From Paracoccus sediminis (GTDB lineage Bacteria; Pseudomonadota; Alphaproteobacteria; Rhodobacterales; Rhodobacteraceae), in NCBI RefSeq assembly GCF_900188295.1, contig NZ_FZNM01000017.1:1-64000 (forward strand): a stretch of 64,000 nt of DNA, read 5' to 3'. Under the pieces are notes generated by a model. It was not told the origin of the DNA and made no database searches. It saw only the letters and a program-made list of their open reading frames with translations. This document shows, piece by piece, positions 1-14,704 of this stretch (position 1 is its first letter; each line of letters starts with the position of its first letter). Position numbers and translations under genes: made by a program.

Positions 1-552
1 GCCAGCGAGATCAACGAAGCCACAGTCCGGCAACTCCACCGCTGCGAGTTCATGGACGGGGCCCAGAACATCGTCCTGATCGGCGGCCCGGGCACGGGGA
101 AGACCCACATCGCAACCGCCCTCGGCGTCCAGGCCATCGAGCACCACCGCCGCAAGGTCCGCTTCTTCTCCACCATTGAACTGGTCAACGCCCTCGAACA
201 GGAGAAGGCCAAGGGCAAGGCCGGGCAGATCGCCGAAAGCCTGACCCGCCTCGATCTCGTGATCCTCGATGAGCTGGGATACCTGCCCTTCAGCGCCTCG
301 GGCGGGGCGCTGCTCTTCCATCTGCTGAGCAAGCTCTATGAGCGGACCAGCGTCATCATCACCACCAACCTCAGCTTCAGCGAATGGGCCACAGTGTTCG
401 GCGATGCCAAGATGACCACCGCATTGCTCGACCGGCTCACCCATCGCTGCCACATCCTGGAGACCGGAAACGACAGCTTCCGCTTCAAAGCCAGTTCAGC
501 CGCCGCAGCGCGCCAAAAGAAGGAGAACAATCACGCCTTGACCTCTGAATGA
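1..552 (+). CDS. istB: IS21-family helper ATPase IstB (5'-truncated by window)
   Basis: This is the AAA+ ATP-binding helper of an IS21 transposon; it works with the IstA transposase in target selection. The reading frame is open from base 1, so the N-terminus lies upstream. Visible motifs are a Walker A loop GGPGTGKTH, a Walker B VILDELGY followed by the IstB-typical [12 protein letters not shown] stretch, and [10 protein letters not shown] (sensor region). The C-terminal tail is short and lysine-rich, as in other IstB proteins. The nearest internal ATG is at 52, but the residues before it continue the family pattern. The frame is intact to its stop, so the element may be functional. Confidence 0.9.
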   Translation, partial: ASEINEATVRQLHRCEFMDGAQNIVLIGGPGTGKTHIATALGVQAIEHHRRKVRFFSTIELVNALEQEKAKGKAGQIAESLTRLDLVILDELGYLPFSASGGALLFHLLSKLYERTSVIITTNLSFSEWATVFGDAKMTTALLDRLTHRCHILETGNDSFRFKASSAAAARQKKENNHALTSE

Positions 553-573
553 CCCAAAAACCATAATCAAAGG

Positions 574-620
574 TGGGTCAGTTCTCGATGGAAAACCTGG
601 GTCACTTCTGGGTGGAAATT
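574..620 (+). repeat. Tandem terminal repeats of the IS21-type element
   Basis: Two imperfect copies lie directly after istB, at 574-595 and 598-620. Both begin TGGGTCA and share the pattern TTCT...TGGAAA. Such multiple end repeats are the usual transposase-binding sites of IS21-family elements. Confidence 0.6.
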
Positions 621-765
621 AACAGACTAGAGGAACTAGAACTGCCTCTCGGCCGATTCTTGGGCAGCAAGCTGCCTCTTTTCTGGCGGGGATCGAGTGG
701 CTTGCGCATGCAGGGCAAATGAGGCCGCCTTGATCCGACGGCCAGCACGAACGGAGGCGAACCTG

Positions 766-1386
766 ATGACCAAAGAACTGCCAAAGGATCCGGATGAACG
801 TCAGCGCCGTACGCTCTGGACGGTTCTGCTGCTGAATGCGGCCATCGCCATCGGCTTTTTTGCGACAGGTGCATTGGGCGACTCCAGTGCGCTGATCGCC
901 AACGGTCTGGACAACACCTCCGACAGCTTCGTGTACGCCATCAGCCTTTTCGCCCTGTCTCGTTCGGACAAATGGAAGCGTGCGGCCGCTAACGTGTCGG
1001 GGGGGCTGCTGCTGATCTTCGCGGCCGGTATCCTGATTGATGCCGTCCGCCGTTTCTACACCGGTTCCGAACCACTCGGCCCGCTCATGATCTCCATGGC
1101 GCTCATTGCCGCGGTCGTTAATGGCATCTGCATCTGGCTCCTTGGTCGGCTCGAGGATCCCGACGTGAACGTCCGAGCGGCTAACACATTTAGTCTCAAT
1201 GACTTCATTTCGAACGGCGGGATTCTCGTCGCAGGCGGTCTGGTCTGGTTGCTGGGCAGCAATTGGCCCGATCTGGTGGTCGGTATCGCGGTCGCCGGCG
1301 TCGCCGCCTGGGGCGGTATCGAAATCCTGCGCGACGCGCATGGCGAGCACCACAAGGCGGTCCATCAAGATGACGGCAAGACTTAA
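766..1386 (+). CDS. Small CDF-type cation transporter
   Basis: A 206-residue integral membrane protein of the cation diffusion facilitator type, probably exporting divalent metal ions across the inner membrane. It has about five to six hydrophobic segments and the CDF-like signatures GLDNTSD near residue 50 and SLNDFISNGG near residue 145. It lacks the usual cytoplasmic C-terminal domain, so it is shorter than typical CDF proteins. The ATG at 766 is chosen because a GGAGG motif lies about 8 nt upstream; longer frames begin upstream without such a site. It is separated by 11 nt from a full-length CDF gene, so the two are probably co-transcribed as a metal-efflux pair next to an IS element. Confidence 0.75.
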   Translation: MTKELPKDPDERQRRTLWTVLLLNAAIAIGFFATGALGDSSALIANGLDNTSDSFVYAISLFALSRSDKWKRAAANVSGGLLLIFAAGILIDAVRRFYTGSEPLGPLMISMALIAAVVNGICIWLLGRLEDPDVNVRAANTFSLNDFISNGGILVAGGLVWLLGSNWPDLVVGIAVAGVAAWGGIEILRDAHGEHHKAVHQDDGKT

Positions 1387-1397
1387 GCGAGAACACG

Positions 1398-2330
1398 ATG
1401 TCTCACGACCATGGCCACGCACATATCGACCCCAAGTCCGGCGACCGACGGGTTTCCATTGCGATCTGGGCGAACGCGCTTTTGACGGTCGCCCAGATCG
1501 TCGGTGGCATCCTGTCCGGCAGCCTCGCCCTGATCGCCGATGCGCTGCACAACTTCTCCGACATGGCGTCCCTCGTGATCGCCTTCGCTGCGCGCAAGAT
1601 CGCGCGGCGGCCCGCTGACGAGAGGATGACCTTCGGTTACGGCCGCATCGAAATCGTCGCCGCTCTGATCAACTACACCACGCTGATCCTCGTTGGCTTC
1701 TATCTCATCTACGAGGGCGGCATGCGGATGATCGACCCGCCCCAGGTCGCTGGCTGGACTGTGGTCATCCTCGGCGGTGTCGCGCTGGTGGTGGACACGC
1801 TGACGGCGCTGCTCACCTATTCGATGCAGAAGGGCAGCGTGAACATCCGTGCCCTTTTCCTGCACAACCTGTCGGACGCCCTGGCATCGGTCGCCGTGAT
1901 CGTGGGTGGCGCGCTGATCATCCTTTACGACATGCGGTGGGTCGATCCGGCGATCACCATCGGCATCGCGCTCTATATCCTCTACTTGGCTTTGACCGAG
2001 ATCGGTGGGCCGATCCGGACCCTGATGCTCGGCAGCCCGCCGGACATCGACAACGACGCGGTTGTCGCCGCGATGCGTGGCATCGACGGGGTGGCTGACA
2101 TCCACCACGCCCATTTCTGGCAGATGGAAGAGCATGCTGCTGCGCTCGACACACATGTGGTGGTCGAGGTGAATGCATGGGATCGCCTCGAGGACATCAA
2201 GCACGCGATAAAGCGGGCGCTTGAGAGCGAATTTGGCATCACGCACTCGACGCTCGAGTTCGAGCGACAAGATCGGGCCCACCAGAATGCTAGCCTCTAT
2301 GGACATGGAGGAAAGGAGGATGCGGACTGA
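1398..2330 (+). CDS. CzcD-like cation efflux protein (CDF family)
   Basis: A 310-residue metal/proton antiporter of the CDF family that expels Zn, Co, Cd or similar ions from the cytoplasm. A His-rich N-terminus (MSHDHGHAH) precedes six membrane segments. Metal-site motifs are DALHNFSD (residues 48-55) and HNLSDALAS, matching the HxxxD pairs of the CzcD/ZitB group. A cytoplasmic ferredoxin-like domain follows from about residue 215. Metal specificity cannot be read from the sequence. The gene lies 11 nt downstream of the shorter CDF gene, in a mobile-element-flanked segment that suggests acquired metal resistance. Confidence 0.85.
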   Translation: MSHDHGHAHIDPKSGDRRVSIAIWANALLTVAQIVGGILSGSLALIADALHNFSDMASLVIAFAARKIARRPADERMTFGYGRIEIVAALINYTTLILVGFYLIYEGGMRMIDPPQVAGWTVVILGGVALVVDTLTALLTYSMQKGSVNIRALFLHNLSDALASVAVIVGGALIILYDMRWVDPAITIGIALYILYLALTEIGGPIRTLMLGSPPDIDNDAVVAAMRGIDGVADIHHAHFWQMEEHAAALDTHVVVEVNAWDRLEDIKHAIKRALESEFGITHSTLEFERQDRAHQNASLYGHGGKEDAD

Positions 2331-2450
2331 TGCGAGCTGCAGTGTGGTAACGATCCCAAGATCGCTATAACGGAAACAATGACTTAGGGTGGAGAAGGTT
2401 GCATATCAGACCCATCACCTCCGCCACGATCCTGCACAAGCCCAAACCGA

Positions 2451-2477
2451 AAAGCCGCCGTATTCATCGGCGGCTTT
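2451..2477. terminator. Rho-independent terminator between CDF genes and DAHP synthase
   Basis: A hairpin with a 10-bp stem (AAAGCCGCCG pairing with CGGCGGCTTT) and a 7-nt loop. A short A/T tract on either side lets it work mainly for the leftward gene ending at 2493, and possibly for the rightward CDF genes as well. Confidence 0.75.
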
Positions 2478-2492
2478 GGCTCTTTGCGATTT

Positions 2493-3902
2493 CTACCCCG
2501 CCAATGCGCTTGCGTGTTTTGGCCTTGCGGCTTCGCGGCGGTTGCGCAGTTCCTCGGCCACCAGGAACGCCAGTTCCAGCGACTGGCTGGCGTTCAGGCG
2601 CGGGTCGCAGGCGGTGTGATAGCGGTCCGACAGATCCTCGTCGGTGACGGCGCGGACGCCGCCCGTGCATTCGGTCACGTCCTTGCCGGTCATCTCGAAA
2701 TGCACGCCGCCGGGGATCGTGCCCTCGGCCTTGTGGACGGCGAAGAATTCGCACACCTCGCGCAGGATCGAATCGAAGGCCCGCGTCTTGTAGCCGGTCG
2801 AGGACTTGATGACGTTGCCATGCATCGGATCGCAGGACCAGACGACATTCGCCCCCTCGGCCTGAACGCACCGGATCAGGCGCGGCAGGTGATCGCCGAC
2901 CTTGCCCGCGCCGAACCGGGCGATCAGGGTTAGCCTGCCCGGTTCATTGTCTGGGTTCAGTTTTTCCATCAGTACCTTGAGGTCGTCCGCCGTGGTGGTC
3001 GGGCCGCATTTCAGGCCGATCGGGTTCTGAACGCCGCGGCAGAATTCCACATGCGCGCCGTCGGGCTGGCGCGTGCGGTCGCCGATCCAGATCATGTGAC
3101 CCGATCCGGCCACCGGCAGGCCGGTCGTACTGTCGATGCGGGCCAAGGCCTCCTCGTATTCCAGCAGCAGTGCCTCGTGGCTGGTGTAGAAATCAACCTT
3201 GGACAGCTGGTGCGCGGTGTCGGAATTCACGCCCGCCGCCTGCATGAAGGCCATCGCGTCGCCGATGCGGTTCGCGATGTCGCGATACTTGGCAGCCTCG
3301 GGACCGCCCACGAAATCGGCGATCCAGCTTTGCACGCGATGCATGTCCGCAAAGCCGCCGGTGGAAAACGCGCGCAGCAGGTTCAGCGAGGCCGCCGCCT
3401 GGGTATAGGCCGCCAGCATCCGCTGCGGATCGGGGATCCGTGCTTCGGGGGTAAAATCGAAGCCGTTGATGATGTCGCCGCGATAGCTGGGCAGTTCGAC
3501 CCCGTTCATCACCTCGGTCGGGGCGCTGCGGGGCTTGGCGAACTGGCCCGCCATGCGGCCGACCTTGATGACCGGCATCTGCGCGCCCCAGGTCAGCACC
3601 ACGGCCATCTGCAACAGCACCTTGAAGGTATCGCGGATGTTGTCGGCGCTGAATTCGGCGAAACTCTCGGCGCAGTCTCCGCCTTGCAGCAGGAACGCGC
3701 GCCCTTGGGCGGCCTGGGCCAGTTCCGCCCTGAGGCGGCGCGCCTCTCCGGCAAAGACCAGGGGCGGATAGCGGCGCAACTGCTCCTCGGCCGCCTGGAG
3801 GGCCGTCGGATCGGTATAGTCCGGCATCTGGACGCGAGGATAGGCGCGCCAGCCGGCCTTGTCCCAGGTTTGGGTGGCGGTCTTGCGGTTCTCCTGCGTC
3901 AT
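2493..3902 (-). CDS. 3-deoxy-7-phosphoheptulonate synthase, class II
   Basis: A 469-residue class II (plant/mycobacterial-type) DAHP synthase. It condenses phosphoenolpyruvate and erythrose 4-phosphate, the first step of the shikimate pathway to aromatic amino acids. Family motifs include [11 protein letters not shown] near residue 75, [14 protein letters not shown], and the metal/substrate segment WSCDPMHGN followed by TGYKTR. The ATG at 3902 is preceded by AAGGAG with good spacing; an upstream in-frame start lacks support. The length matches the family. It stands alone, divergent from a GlxA-type regulator, with a terminator immediately downstream. Confidence 0.95.
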   Translation of the reverse strand: MTQENRKTATQTWDKAGWRAYPRVQMPDYTDPTALQAAEEQLRRYPPLVFAGEARRLRAELAQAAQGRAFLLQGGDCAESFAEFSADNIRDTFKVLLQMAVVLTWGAQMPVIKVGRMAGQFAKPRSAPTEVMNGVELPSYRGDIINGFDFTPEARIPDPQRMLAAYTQAAASLNLLRAFSTGGFADMHRVQSWIADFVGGPEAAKYRDIANRIGDAMAFMQAAGVNSDTAHQLSKVDFYTSHEALLLEYEEALARIDSTTGLPVAGSGHMIWIGDRTRQPDGAHVEFCRGVQNPIGLKCGPTTTADDLKVLMEKLNPDNEPGRLTLIARFGAGKVGDHLPRLIRCVQAEGANVVWSCDPMHGNVIKSSTGYKTRAFDSILREVCEFFAVHKAEGTIPGGVHFEMTGKDVTECTGGVRAVTDEDLSDRYHTACDPRLNASQSLELAFLVAEELRNRREAARPKHASALAG

Positions 3903-4034
3903 GGCGCGCTCCTTGGAAGAATGGTCGTGCCGATATAAACGGGAACGGCGCAAAGGGAAAGCGGCCCGCACAGCTTCTTGCGGCAGCGTCCAATCCCTGA
4001 TGATGTGGCGCGATTACGCGCAGAGACCGCCCTC

Positions 4035-5012
4035 ATGCCATCCGACAAACCGCGCCGTTTCACGTTCCTTCTGTTGGATCGTTTCACCATGCTGCCCTTT
4101 ACTGCCGCGATCGAGCCGCTGCGCTTGGCCAACCGGGCTGCGGGCAAGGCCCTTTACAGCTGGCGGCTGGTCGGACCGGGCAAGGATCACGCCACCTGTT
4201 CGAACGGGACGCGTGTGGTTCTGGACGGTTCGCTGGATGGCGAAGGCCTGCCGGAACGCGATGACGTCATCATCGTCTGCGGCGGCACCGATATCGCGCG
4301 TGCGGCGACGCGTCCGGTCCTGAACTGGCTGCGCAAGCAGGCGCGGGGCGGGCCGACGATGGGCGCGGTCTGCACCGGCGCCTGGATCCTGGCCGAGGCC
4401 GGGCTGCTGGACGGGCGCAAGTCTACGATTCATTGGGAAAACCACGACGGTTTCGCGGAAGCCTTTCCCGAGGTCGATCTGTATCGGTCGGTCTTTGTCA
4501 ACGACGGCAACCGGCTGACGGCGGCGGGCGGAACCAGCTCCATCGATCTGATGCTGCACCTGATCGCCGAGGCGCATGGCGACGCCCTGGCGACCGAGGT
4601 GGCCGACCAGATGCTGCACACCGCGATCCGCACCGACCAGGACCGCCAGCGGCTGTCGATCCCCACGCGGATCGGCGTGCGCCATCCGCGCCTGGCCGCG
4701 GTCATCGCCCGGATGGAAGCCAATCTGGAAGAACCGATCAGCCCTGCCCGCCTGGCGGCTGACGCGGGCATGTCCACCCGCCAGCTGGAACGGCTGTTCC
4801 GCCGTTACCTGAACCGCAGCCCGAAACGGTATTACATGGAAACCCGGCTGGCCCGTGCCCGGAACCTGTTGATGCAGACGGAACTGTCGATCATCGAGGT
4901 TGCCTTGGCCTCGGGTTTTTCCAGCCCGTCGCATTTTTCCAAATGCTATCGCGCCCAATACGGCAGCACGCCCTATCGGGAACGCGGCACCGGGGCGACC
5001 CTTTCGGCATGA
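4035..5012 (+). CDS. GlxA-family AraC-type transcriptional regulator
   Basis: A 325-residue regulator. The N-terminal DJ-1/PfpI-like (glutamine amidotransferase-like) domain covers roughly residues 10-175 and has a Cys in GAVCTGAWILAEAG at the usual nucleophile-elbow position. A C-terminal AraC-type double helix-turn-helix covers about residues 215-315 (RLAADAGMSTRQLERLF and ASGFSSPSHFSKCYR). Relatives control glycine betaine, carnitine or arginine catabolism, but no such genes are adjacent, so the target is unknown. The ATG at 4035 is taken because a TTG at 3978 would only add a non-conserved leader. It ends in a strong convergent terminator. Confidence 0.85.
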   Translation: MPSDKPRRFTFLLLDRFTMLPFTAAIEPLRLANRAAGKALYSWRLVGPGKDHATCSNGTRVVLDGSLDGEGLPERDDVIIVCGGTDIARAATRPVLNWLRKQARGGPTMGAVCTGAWILAEAGLLDGRKSTIHWENHDGFAEAFPEVDLYRSVFVNDGNRLTAAGGTSSIDLMLHLIAEAHGDALATEVADQMLHTAIRTDQDRQRLSIPTRIGVRHPRLAAVIARMEANLEEPISPARLAADAGMSTRQLERLFRRYLNRSPKRYYMETRLARARNLLMQTELSIIEVALASGFSSPSHFSKCYRAQYGSTPYRERGTGATLSA

Positions 5013-5014
5013 AG

Positions 5015-5044
5015 AACCCGGCGCGGTGGTGCCGCGCCGGGTTT
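5015..5044. terminator. Bidirectional terminator between regulator and atp operon
   Basis: A 12-bp perfect stem with a 5-nt loop (AACCCGGCGCGG / CCGCGCCGGGTT) followed by TTT. It lies between the convergent ends of the GlxA-type regulator and atpC and can serve both. Confidence 0.85.
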
Positions 5045-5060
5045 CCTGAATCGCATCCGA

Positions 5061-5510
5061 TCAGCTTGGAACGGTGGACTGGTTCGGATCCAGGCCGATA
5101 TGGGTGCCCATGGCCTCCATGTCGGCCAGCAGCTTGACGGCGGCGGTCACGACATCCTCGCCCGCCGTGTCGCGGCGGGATTCGGCGGCACGGCGGCCGC
5201 GATGCGCCTCGGCCATCATCTCGTTAAAGATGTCCTGCGTCATTTCGGATCGCGCATGACCCCGTTCGGCCAGCAGGCTGACCGACGTTCCGCTGATTTC
5301 GGCGAAACCGCCGGTCACGGCGAATTCGGTCGCCGCCCCGTCGGCGCCGATCACCGTGACCAGGCCGGGCCGCAGCGTGACGATGGTGGGCGCGTGGCCG
5401 GGCATGGCGGTCAGGTCGCCGTCCGTGCCGGGCAGGCGCACCTCGCGCACCGGGACGGACACAAGGCTCCGTTCCGGGGACACGAGGTCGAACTGCATGG
5501 TGTCGGCCAT
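5061..5510 (-). CDS. atpC: F1F0 ATP synthase subunit epsilon
   Basis: A 149-residue epsilon subunit of the F1 sector, part of the central rotor stalk that couples the c-ring to catalysis. The N-terminal beta-sandwich shows MQFDLVSPER and PGTDGDLTAMPGHAP, typical of the family. The C-terminal helical part is less conserved and rich in Ala, Arg and Glu. It is the last gene of atpHAGDC, 9 nt after atpD, and precedes a strong terminator. Confidence 0.95.
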   Translation of the reverse strand: MADTMQFDLVSPERSLVSVPVREVRLPGTDGDLTAMPGHAPTIVTLRPGLVTVIGADGAATEFAVTGGFAEISGTSVSLLAERGHARSEMTQDIFNEMMAEAHRGRRAAESRRDTAGEDVVTAAVKLLADMEAMGTHIGLDPNQSTVPS

Positions 5511-5519
5511 GTTTCCTCC

Positions 5520-7840
<2,321 letters not shown>

Positions 7841-7852
7841 CTACTCCCCCTC

Positions 7853-9387
<1,535 letters not shown>

Positions 9388-9388
<1 letters not shown>

Positions 9389-9954
9389 TATCCGACCTCT
9401 TTCATAGCATTCTGGAGGGAGGCGAGCTTCGAGCGGACCGACGAATCGATCATCTGCGAGCCCAGCTTGACAATCATGCCGCCGATAAGAGAGTCATCGA
9501 CGCGCGTGTTCAGTTTGACGTTCTTGCCCGATTTCTGCGCCAGCGTGTCGCGCAGCCGCGCCTGCTGCTCGTCGGTCAGCGCGACCGCGCTTGTCACGTC
9601 GGCCGTGACCTCGCCGCGCTCGTCGGCGATCAGCGCCTGCAACTGGCGCACCAGTTGCGGCAGCACGAACAGGCGGCGGTTGCGGGCCATCAGTTGCAGC
9701 GTGTTGGCCAGCACCGTCGAAAAGCCCATCTTGCGCGCCAGGGCGGCGATGGCACGGGCCTGATCGTCGCGGGTATAAAGGGGCGAACTGATAAGGCTGC
9801 GCAGATCGGCGCTGTCCGACAGCGCCGCACCCAGATCGTCGGTCTGGCGGGCCAGGTCGTCCAGACCCCCGTCGTCCCTGACGATATCGAAGACGGCCTG
9901 CGCATAGCGTCCGGCGATGCTCTGGGACATGGAAACAGAGTTGGCCACGGTCAT
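9388..9954 (-). CDS. atpH: F1F0 ATP synthase subunit delta
   Basis: A 188-residue delta subunit (OSCP homologue) of the peripheral stator stalk linking F1 to F0. It shows the family start [12 protein letters not shown] and the C-terminal block [21 protein letters not shown]. The ATG at 9954 directly abuts its AAAGG motif, whereas a GTG at 9948 has better spacing, so the protein may be two residues shorter. It is the first gene of the operon. F0 genes are not in this window, in keeping with alphaproteobacteria that encode F1 and F0 in separate operons. Confidence 0.95.
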
Positions 9955-10435
9955 CCTTTACGGTTTGCGCAAACCCCGCTGGCGGGCCGGGGTTGAGCCG
10001 GTCTGTCGCGGGGTGCGGGTCGCAGTCGAACGGCGTTTGGAGGGCCGTCCGCAAATCTGCGGCGTCTCTAGCAGGTGAGAACGGGTCGGGCAACCGGCTA
10101 GAACGCGGAAATGAGACGGATTGCACGGTTCGGATCGCAAGACGGGCGCGCCGGGAATGGAAAGCGCGTCCAATCGTCCGAAACCCCGTGCCAAGCAGCC
10201 CGCAGCGGGCTGCCGCCGTCGCGGGAACAGGGTCAAAGACGCAATCTGCGGGCTGCGGAACAACCCGGCGTGAAAGGCCGGTCTTGCGACGGGCACCCCA
10301 CGCCGGGCGTCACTGGCAACAGGACGGTACGGGCATCCCGCTTCGCGAGGTCGGGCTGGCGAAACGGACGGACTTTTTACAGCAGGCTACCTGTTACAAG
10401 CCTTGCTATAGGGGATTTCGCTGCGCTGCGGCAGT
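9955..10435. other. 481-nt intergenic region upstream of atpH
   Basis: No convincing protein gene is visible on either strand; the open frames have no family features. The part nearest atpH holds a plausible leftward promoter. The middle is GC-rich with several short inverted repeats (for example GCCCGCAGCGGGC). The far end, about 10370-10420, is unusually AT-rich for this genome (TTTTTACAG, then TTACAAG and TATAGGGG). A regulatory leader or small RNA is possible but was not recognised. It does not resemble RNase P RNA, tmRNA or SRP RNA as far as can be read. Confidence 0.4.
10065..10093 (-). promoter_or_regulatory. Candidate promoter of the atpHAGDC operon
   Basis: On the minus strand TTGCCC (10093-10088) and TAGAGA (10070-10065) are separated by 17 nt, a sigma70-like arrangement about 110 nt upstream of atpH. 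No other gene is appropriately placed to use it. Confidence 0.4.
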
Positions 10436-11257
10436 TCACCTTATGGACAGGTCGGACCTGATTCTGTCACGACGCGCCCTGTCCTGCGCAACCTGACGGC
10501 CCAACGGCGCCCGCGCCGGTCGCGGCCCGACCACGCCGTCCAGAATGTCCAGCGGGCTTGGGACGTGGACCCGGATTTCGGGGCCGAGGGGCGCGCGGAC
10601 CTGCTTGGACAACTCGATCAGAACGACGCCCGCGATCAGAACCCGGCTGATCCGCGTGCCGGTTCGTTCCCACATCTGCGCGCTGCCCAACCAGAACCGG
10701 CGGTCCGAGGGCGGGATATAGACGGCCGAACCGTGCCATTCCGGCACAAAGCCCGCGCGGCGGGCCTGCGTCTCGATCTGGCCGGTGGTATAGCTGCGGC
10801 CCAGGCCAAAGGGCGTCCGGTCGGACGCGGCCCACAGGCCCGCGCGGTTCGGCACCATGACCATCACCCGCCCGCCCGGCCCCAGCACGCGCCACACTTC
10901 GGCCAGAAGGGCTGCCGGATCGTCGCTGGTCTCAAGCCCGTGCAGGATCACCAGCCGATCCACGCTGCCGGTTTCCAGCGGCCAGCCGGTTTCGTCGCAT
11001 AACACGCTATGGTTGGCCATCCCGGCGGGCCAGGCCATCACCCCCTGCGGCCCCGGCATCAGCGCCGTCACCCGCCGCGCCGTTTCCAGATAAGGCCGCA
11101 GCATCGGCGCCGCAAAGCCGAACCCCGCCACGGTCATGCCCGTGCAGCCCTCCGGCCGCCAGCGCGTCACCAGCCGGTCGCGCAGGATGCGTTGTACCAC
11201 GCGCCCCAGCGCCCGCTGGTAATAGAACTGGCGAAGGTCGGCGATATCGTGGTGCAT
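10436..11257 (-). CDS. Class I SAM-dependent methyltransferase
   Basis: A 273-residue putative methyltransferase with a Rossmann-type fold. The glycine-rich motif I region is VAGFGFAAPML near residue 45. The acidic/motif IV area is SVDRLVILHGLE, and LAEVWRVLGPGGRVMVMVPN is the classic motif following the active site in Methyltransf_11-like enzymes. The C-terminal 60 residues are arginine-rich. It diverges from gloB with a 59-nt gap. The substrate is unknown. Confidence 0.75.
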   Translation of the reverse strand: MHHDIADLRQFYYQRALGRVVQRILRDRLVTRWRPEGCTGMTVAGFGFAAPMLRPYLETARRVTALMPGPQGVMAWPAGMANHSVLCDETGWPLETGSVDRLVILHGLETSDDPAALLAEVWRVLGPGGRVMVMVPNRAGLWAASDRTPFGLGRSYTTGQIETQARRAGFVPEWHGSAVYIPPSDRRFWLGSAQMWERTGTRISRVLIAGVVLIELSKQVRAPLGPEIRVHVPSPLDILDGVVGPRPARAPLGRQVAQDRARRDRIRSDLSIR

Positions 11258-11316
11258 TGCGCCCCGGTCCGGCTTTTGTCAAGGTTCGACCACATCACAC
11301 GCAAGGGGATTTGCCA

Positions 11317-12063
11317 ATGCCGCTGGAACTGGTCACGCTGCGCTGTCTTCAGGACAACTATGCCTATCTGCTGCATGGCGACAAAGGCACCGCGCTGATC
11401 GACGCCCCGGAATCCGCACCGGTCCTGCGTGAACTGAAAGACCGCGGCTGGACCCTGTCGTCGATCCTTCTGACCCATCACCACGGCGATCACGTCGATG
11501 GCGTGGCCGACATCGTGCGCGCCACCGGCGCCATGGTGATCGGCGCGGCGGCGGACGCCCACCGCCTGCCGCCGCTGGATCTGCGCGTCACCCCCGGCGA
11601 ACGGGTCGAGGTGCTGGGAGAGCCGGTCGCGATCATCGACGTGTCCGGCCATACCGTCGGCCATGTCGCCTTTCATTTCCCGCGATCCGGTCATGCCTTC
11701 ACTGCCGACAGCCTGATGGCGCTCGGCTGCGGCCGCCTGTTCGAGGGCACGCCCGCGATGATGTGGGACAGCCTGTCGCGCCTGAATGCGTTGCCCGCCG
11801 ACACCCTGATCTGCTCGGGCCATGATTACTGCGCGGGAAACGGCGCGTTCGCCTTGTCCGTGGACCCCGACAATGCTGCGCTGAAGGATCGGCTGCGGGC
11901 CGTTTCCCAAGGACAGCAGCCTTGCGCACCGGCAACCCTGGCGGTCGAACGCGCGACGAACCCGTTCCTGCGGGTCGCCGATCTGCGGGCATCCCTGGGC
12001 ATGGAAGATGCCCCGGAAACAGAGGTGTTCGCCCGACTGCGCGGCATGAAGGATCGGTTCTGA
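11317..12063 (+). CDS. gloB: Hydroxyacylglutathione hydrolase (glyoxalase II)
   Basis: A 248-residue metallo-beta-lactamase-fold enzyme that hydrolyses S-D-lactoylglutathione to D-lactate and glutathione, completing methylglyoxal detoxification. The metal-binding motif THHHGDHVDG is near residue 55, followed by the SGHTVGHVAF histidine, FTADSLMALGCGRLFEG, and GHDYC. The ATG at 11317 is preceded by AAGGGG at good spacing, which favours it over an upstream in-frame ATG at 11257. It shares a short divergent promoter region with the methyltransferase gene. Confidence 0.93.
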   Translation: MPLELVTLRCLQDNYAYLLHGDKGTALIDAPESAPVLRELKDRGWTLSSILLTHHHGDHVDGVADIVRATGAMVIGAAADAHRLPPLDLRVTPGERVEVLGEPVAIIDVSGHTVGHVAFHFPRSGHAFTADSLMALGCGRLFEGTPAMMWDSLSRLNALPADTLICSGHDYCAGNGAFALSVDPDNAALKDRLRAVSQGQQPCAPATLAVERATNPFLRVADLRASLGMEDAPETEVFARLRGMKDRF

Positions 12064-12269
12064 CGGCCAGGCGAAATCCGACCCGGCAGGCGGCCTGCTT
12101 GAAATTCGCACGGCTGCGCATCACATCTGCCTCAACCGTGGGAAATTCGTGGCATCCTCATGAGAAAGCTCTTGATGCCGGTCGAAATCCACCAAATCTT
12201 AAATCTATCGTGACAGTCTGGGCAGGTGGGTCCAAGCCCATACCGCCAGCCGACTGACAGGAGACGACC

Positions 12270-14591
<2,322 letters not shown>

Positions 14592-14610
14592 TCGGCCGCA
14601 CATGAACGCA

Positions 14611-14647
14611 ACGGCCCCGCCCCGGATGACCGCGGCGGGGCCGTTTC
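14611..14647 (+). terminator. Terminator of clpA
   Basis: An 11-bp perfect GC-rich stem (ACGGCCCCGCC / GGCGGGGCCGT) with a 12-nt loop, followed by a short T run (TTT). It lies 20 nt after clpA and before the convergent pabC-like gene, so it may also serve the leftward operon. Confidence 0.8.
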
Positions 14648-14704
14648 ATGTCGAAGATCAGCGCAGGTCGCCGCCTCGGCGACGCGACCCGAGGTTGCGG
14701 TGCG

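Larger units (their letters stand above)
1..624 (+). mobile_element. IS21-family insertion sequence, 3' part
   Basis: The left edge of the window lies inside an IS21-type element. What is visible is the helper ATPase gene istB and, after its stop, two tandem copies of a GGGTCA-containing repeat ending near TTAACA. IS21 elements carry multiple repeats at their ends and finish in CA, so the right end is placed at about 624. The transposase gene istA and the left end lie outside the window. The exact end and any target duplication cannot be fixed from this side alone. Confidence 0.75.

Noticed and set aside
9955-10435. RNase P RNA, tmRNA or SRP RNA in the long gap upstream of atpH
   Set aside because: None of the conserved core sequences of these RNAs could be found.
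12083-12101. A GCAGG...CCTGC inverted repeat after gloB as a terminator
   Set aside because: The stem is short, the loop too small and there is no T run.
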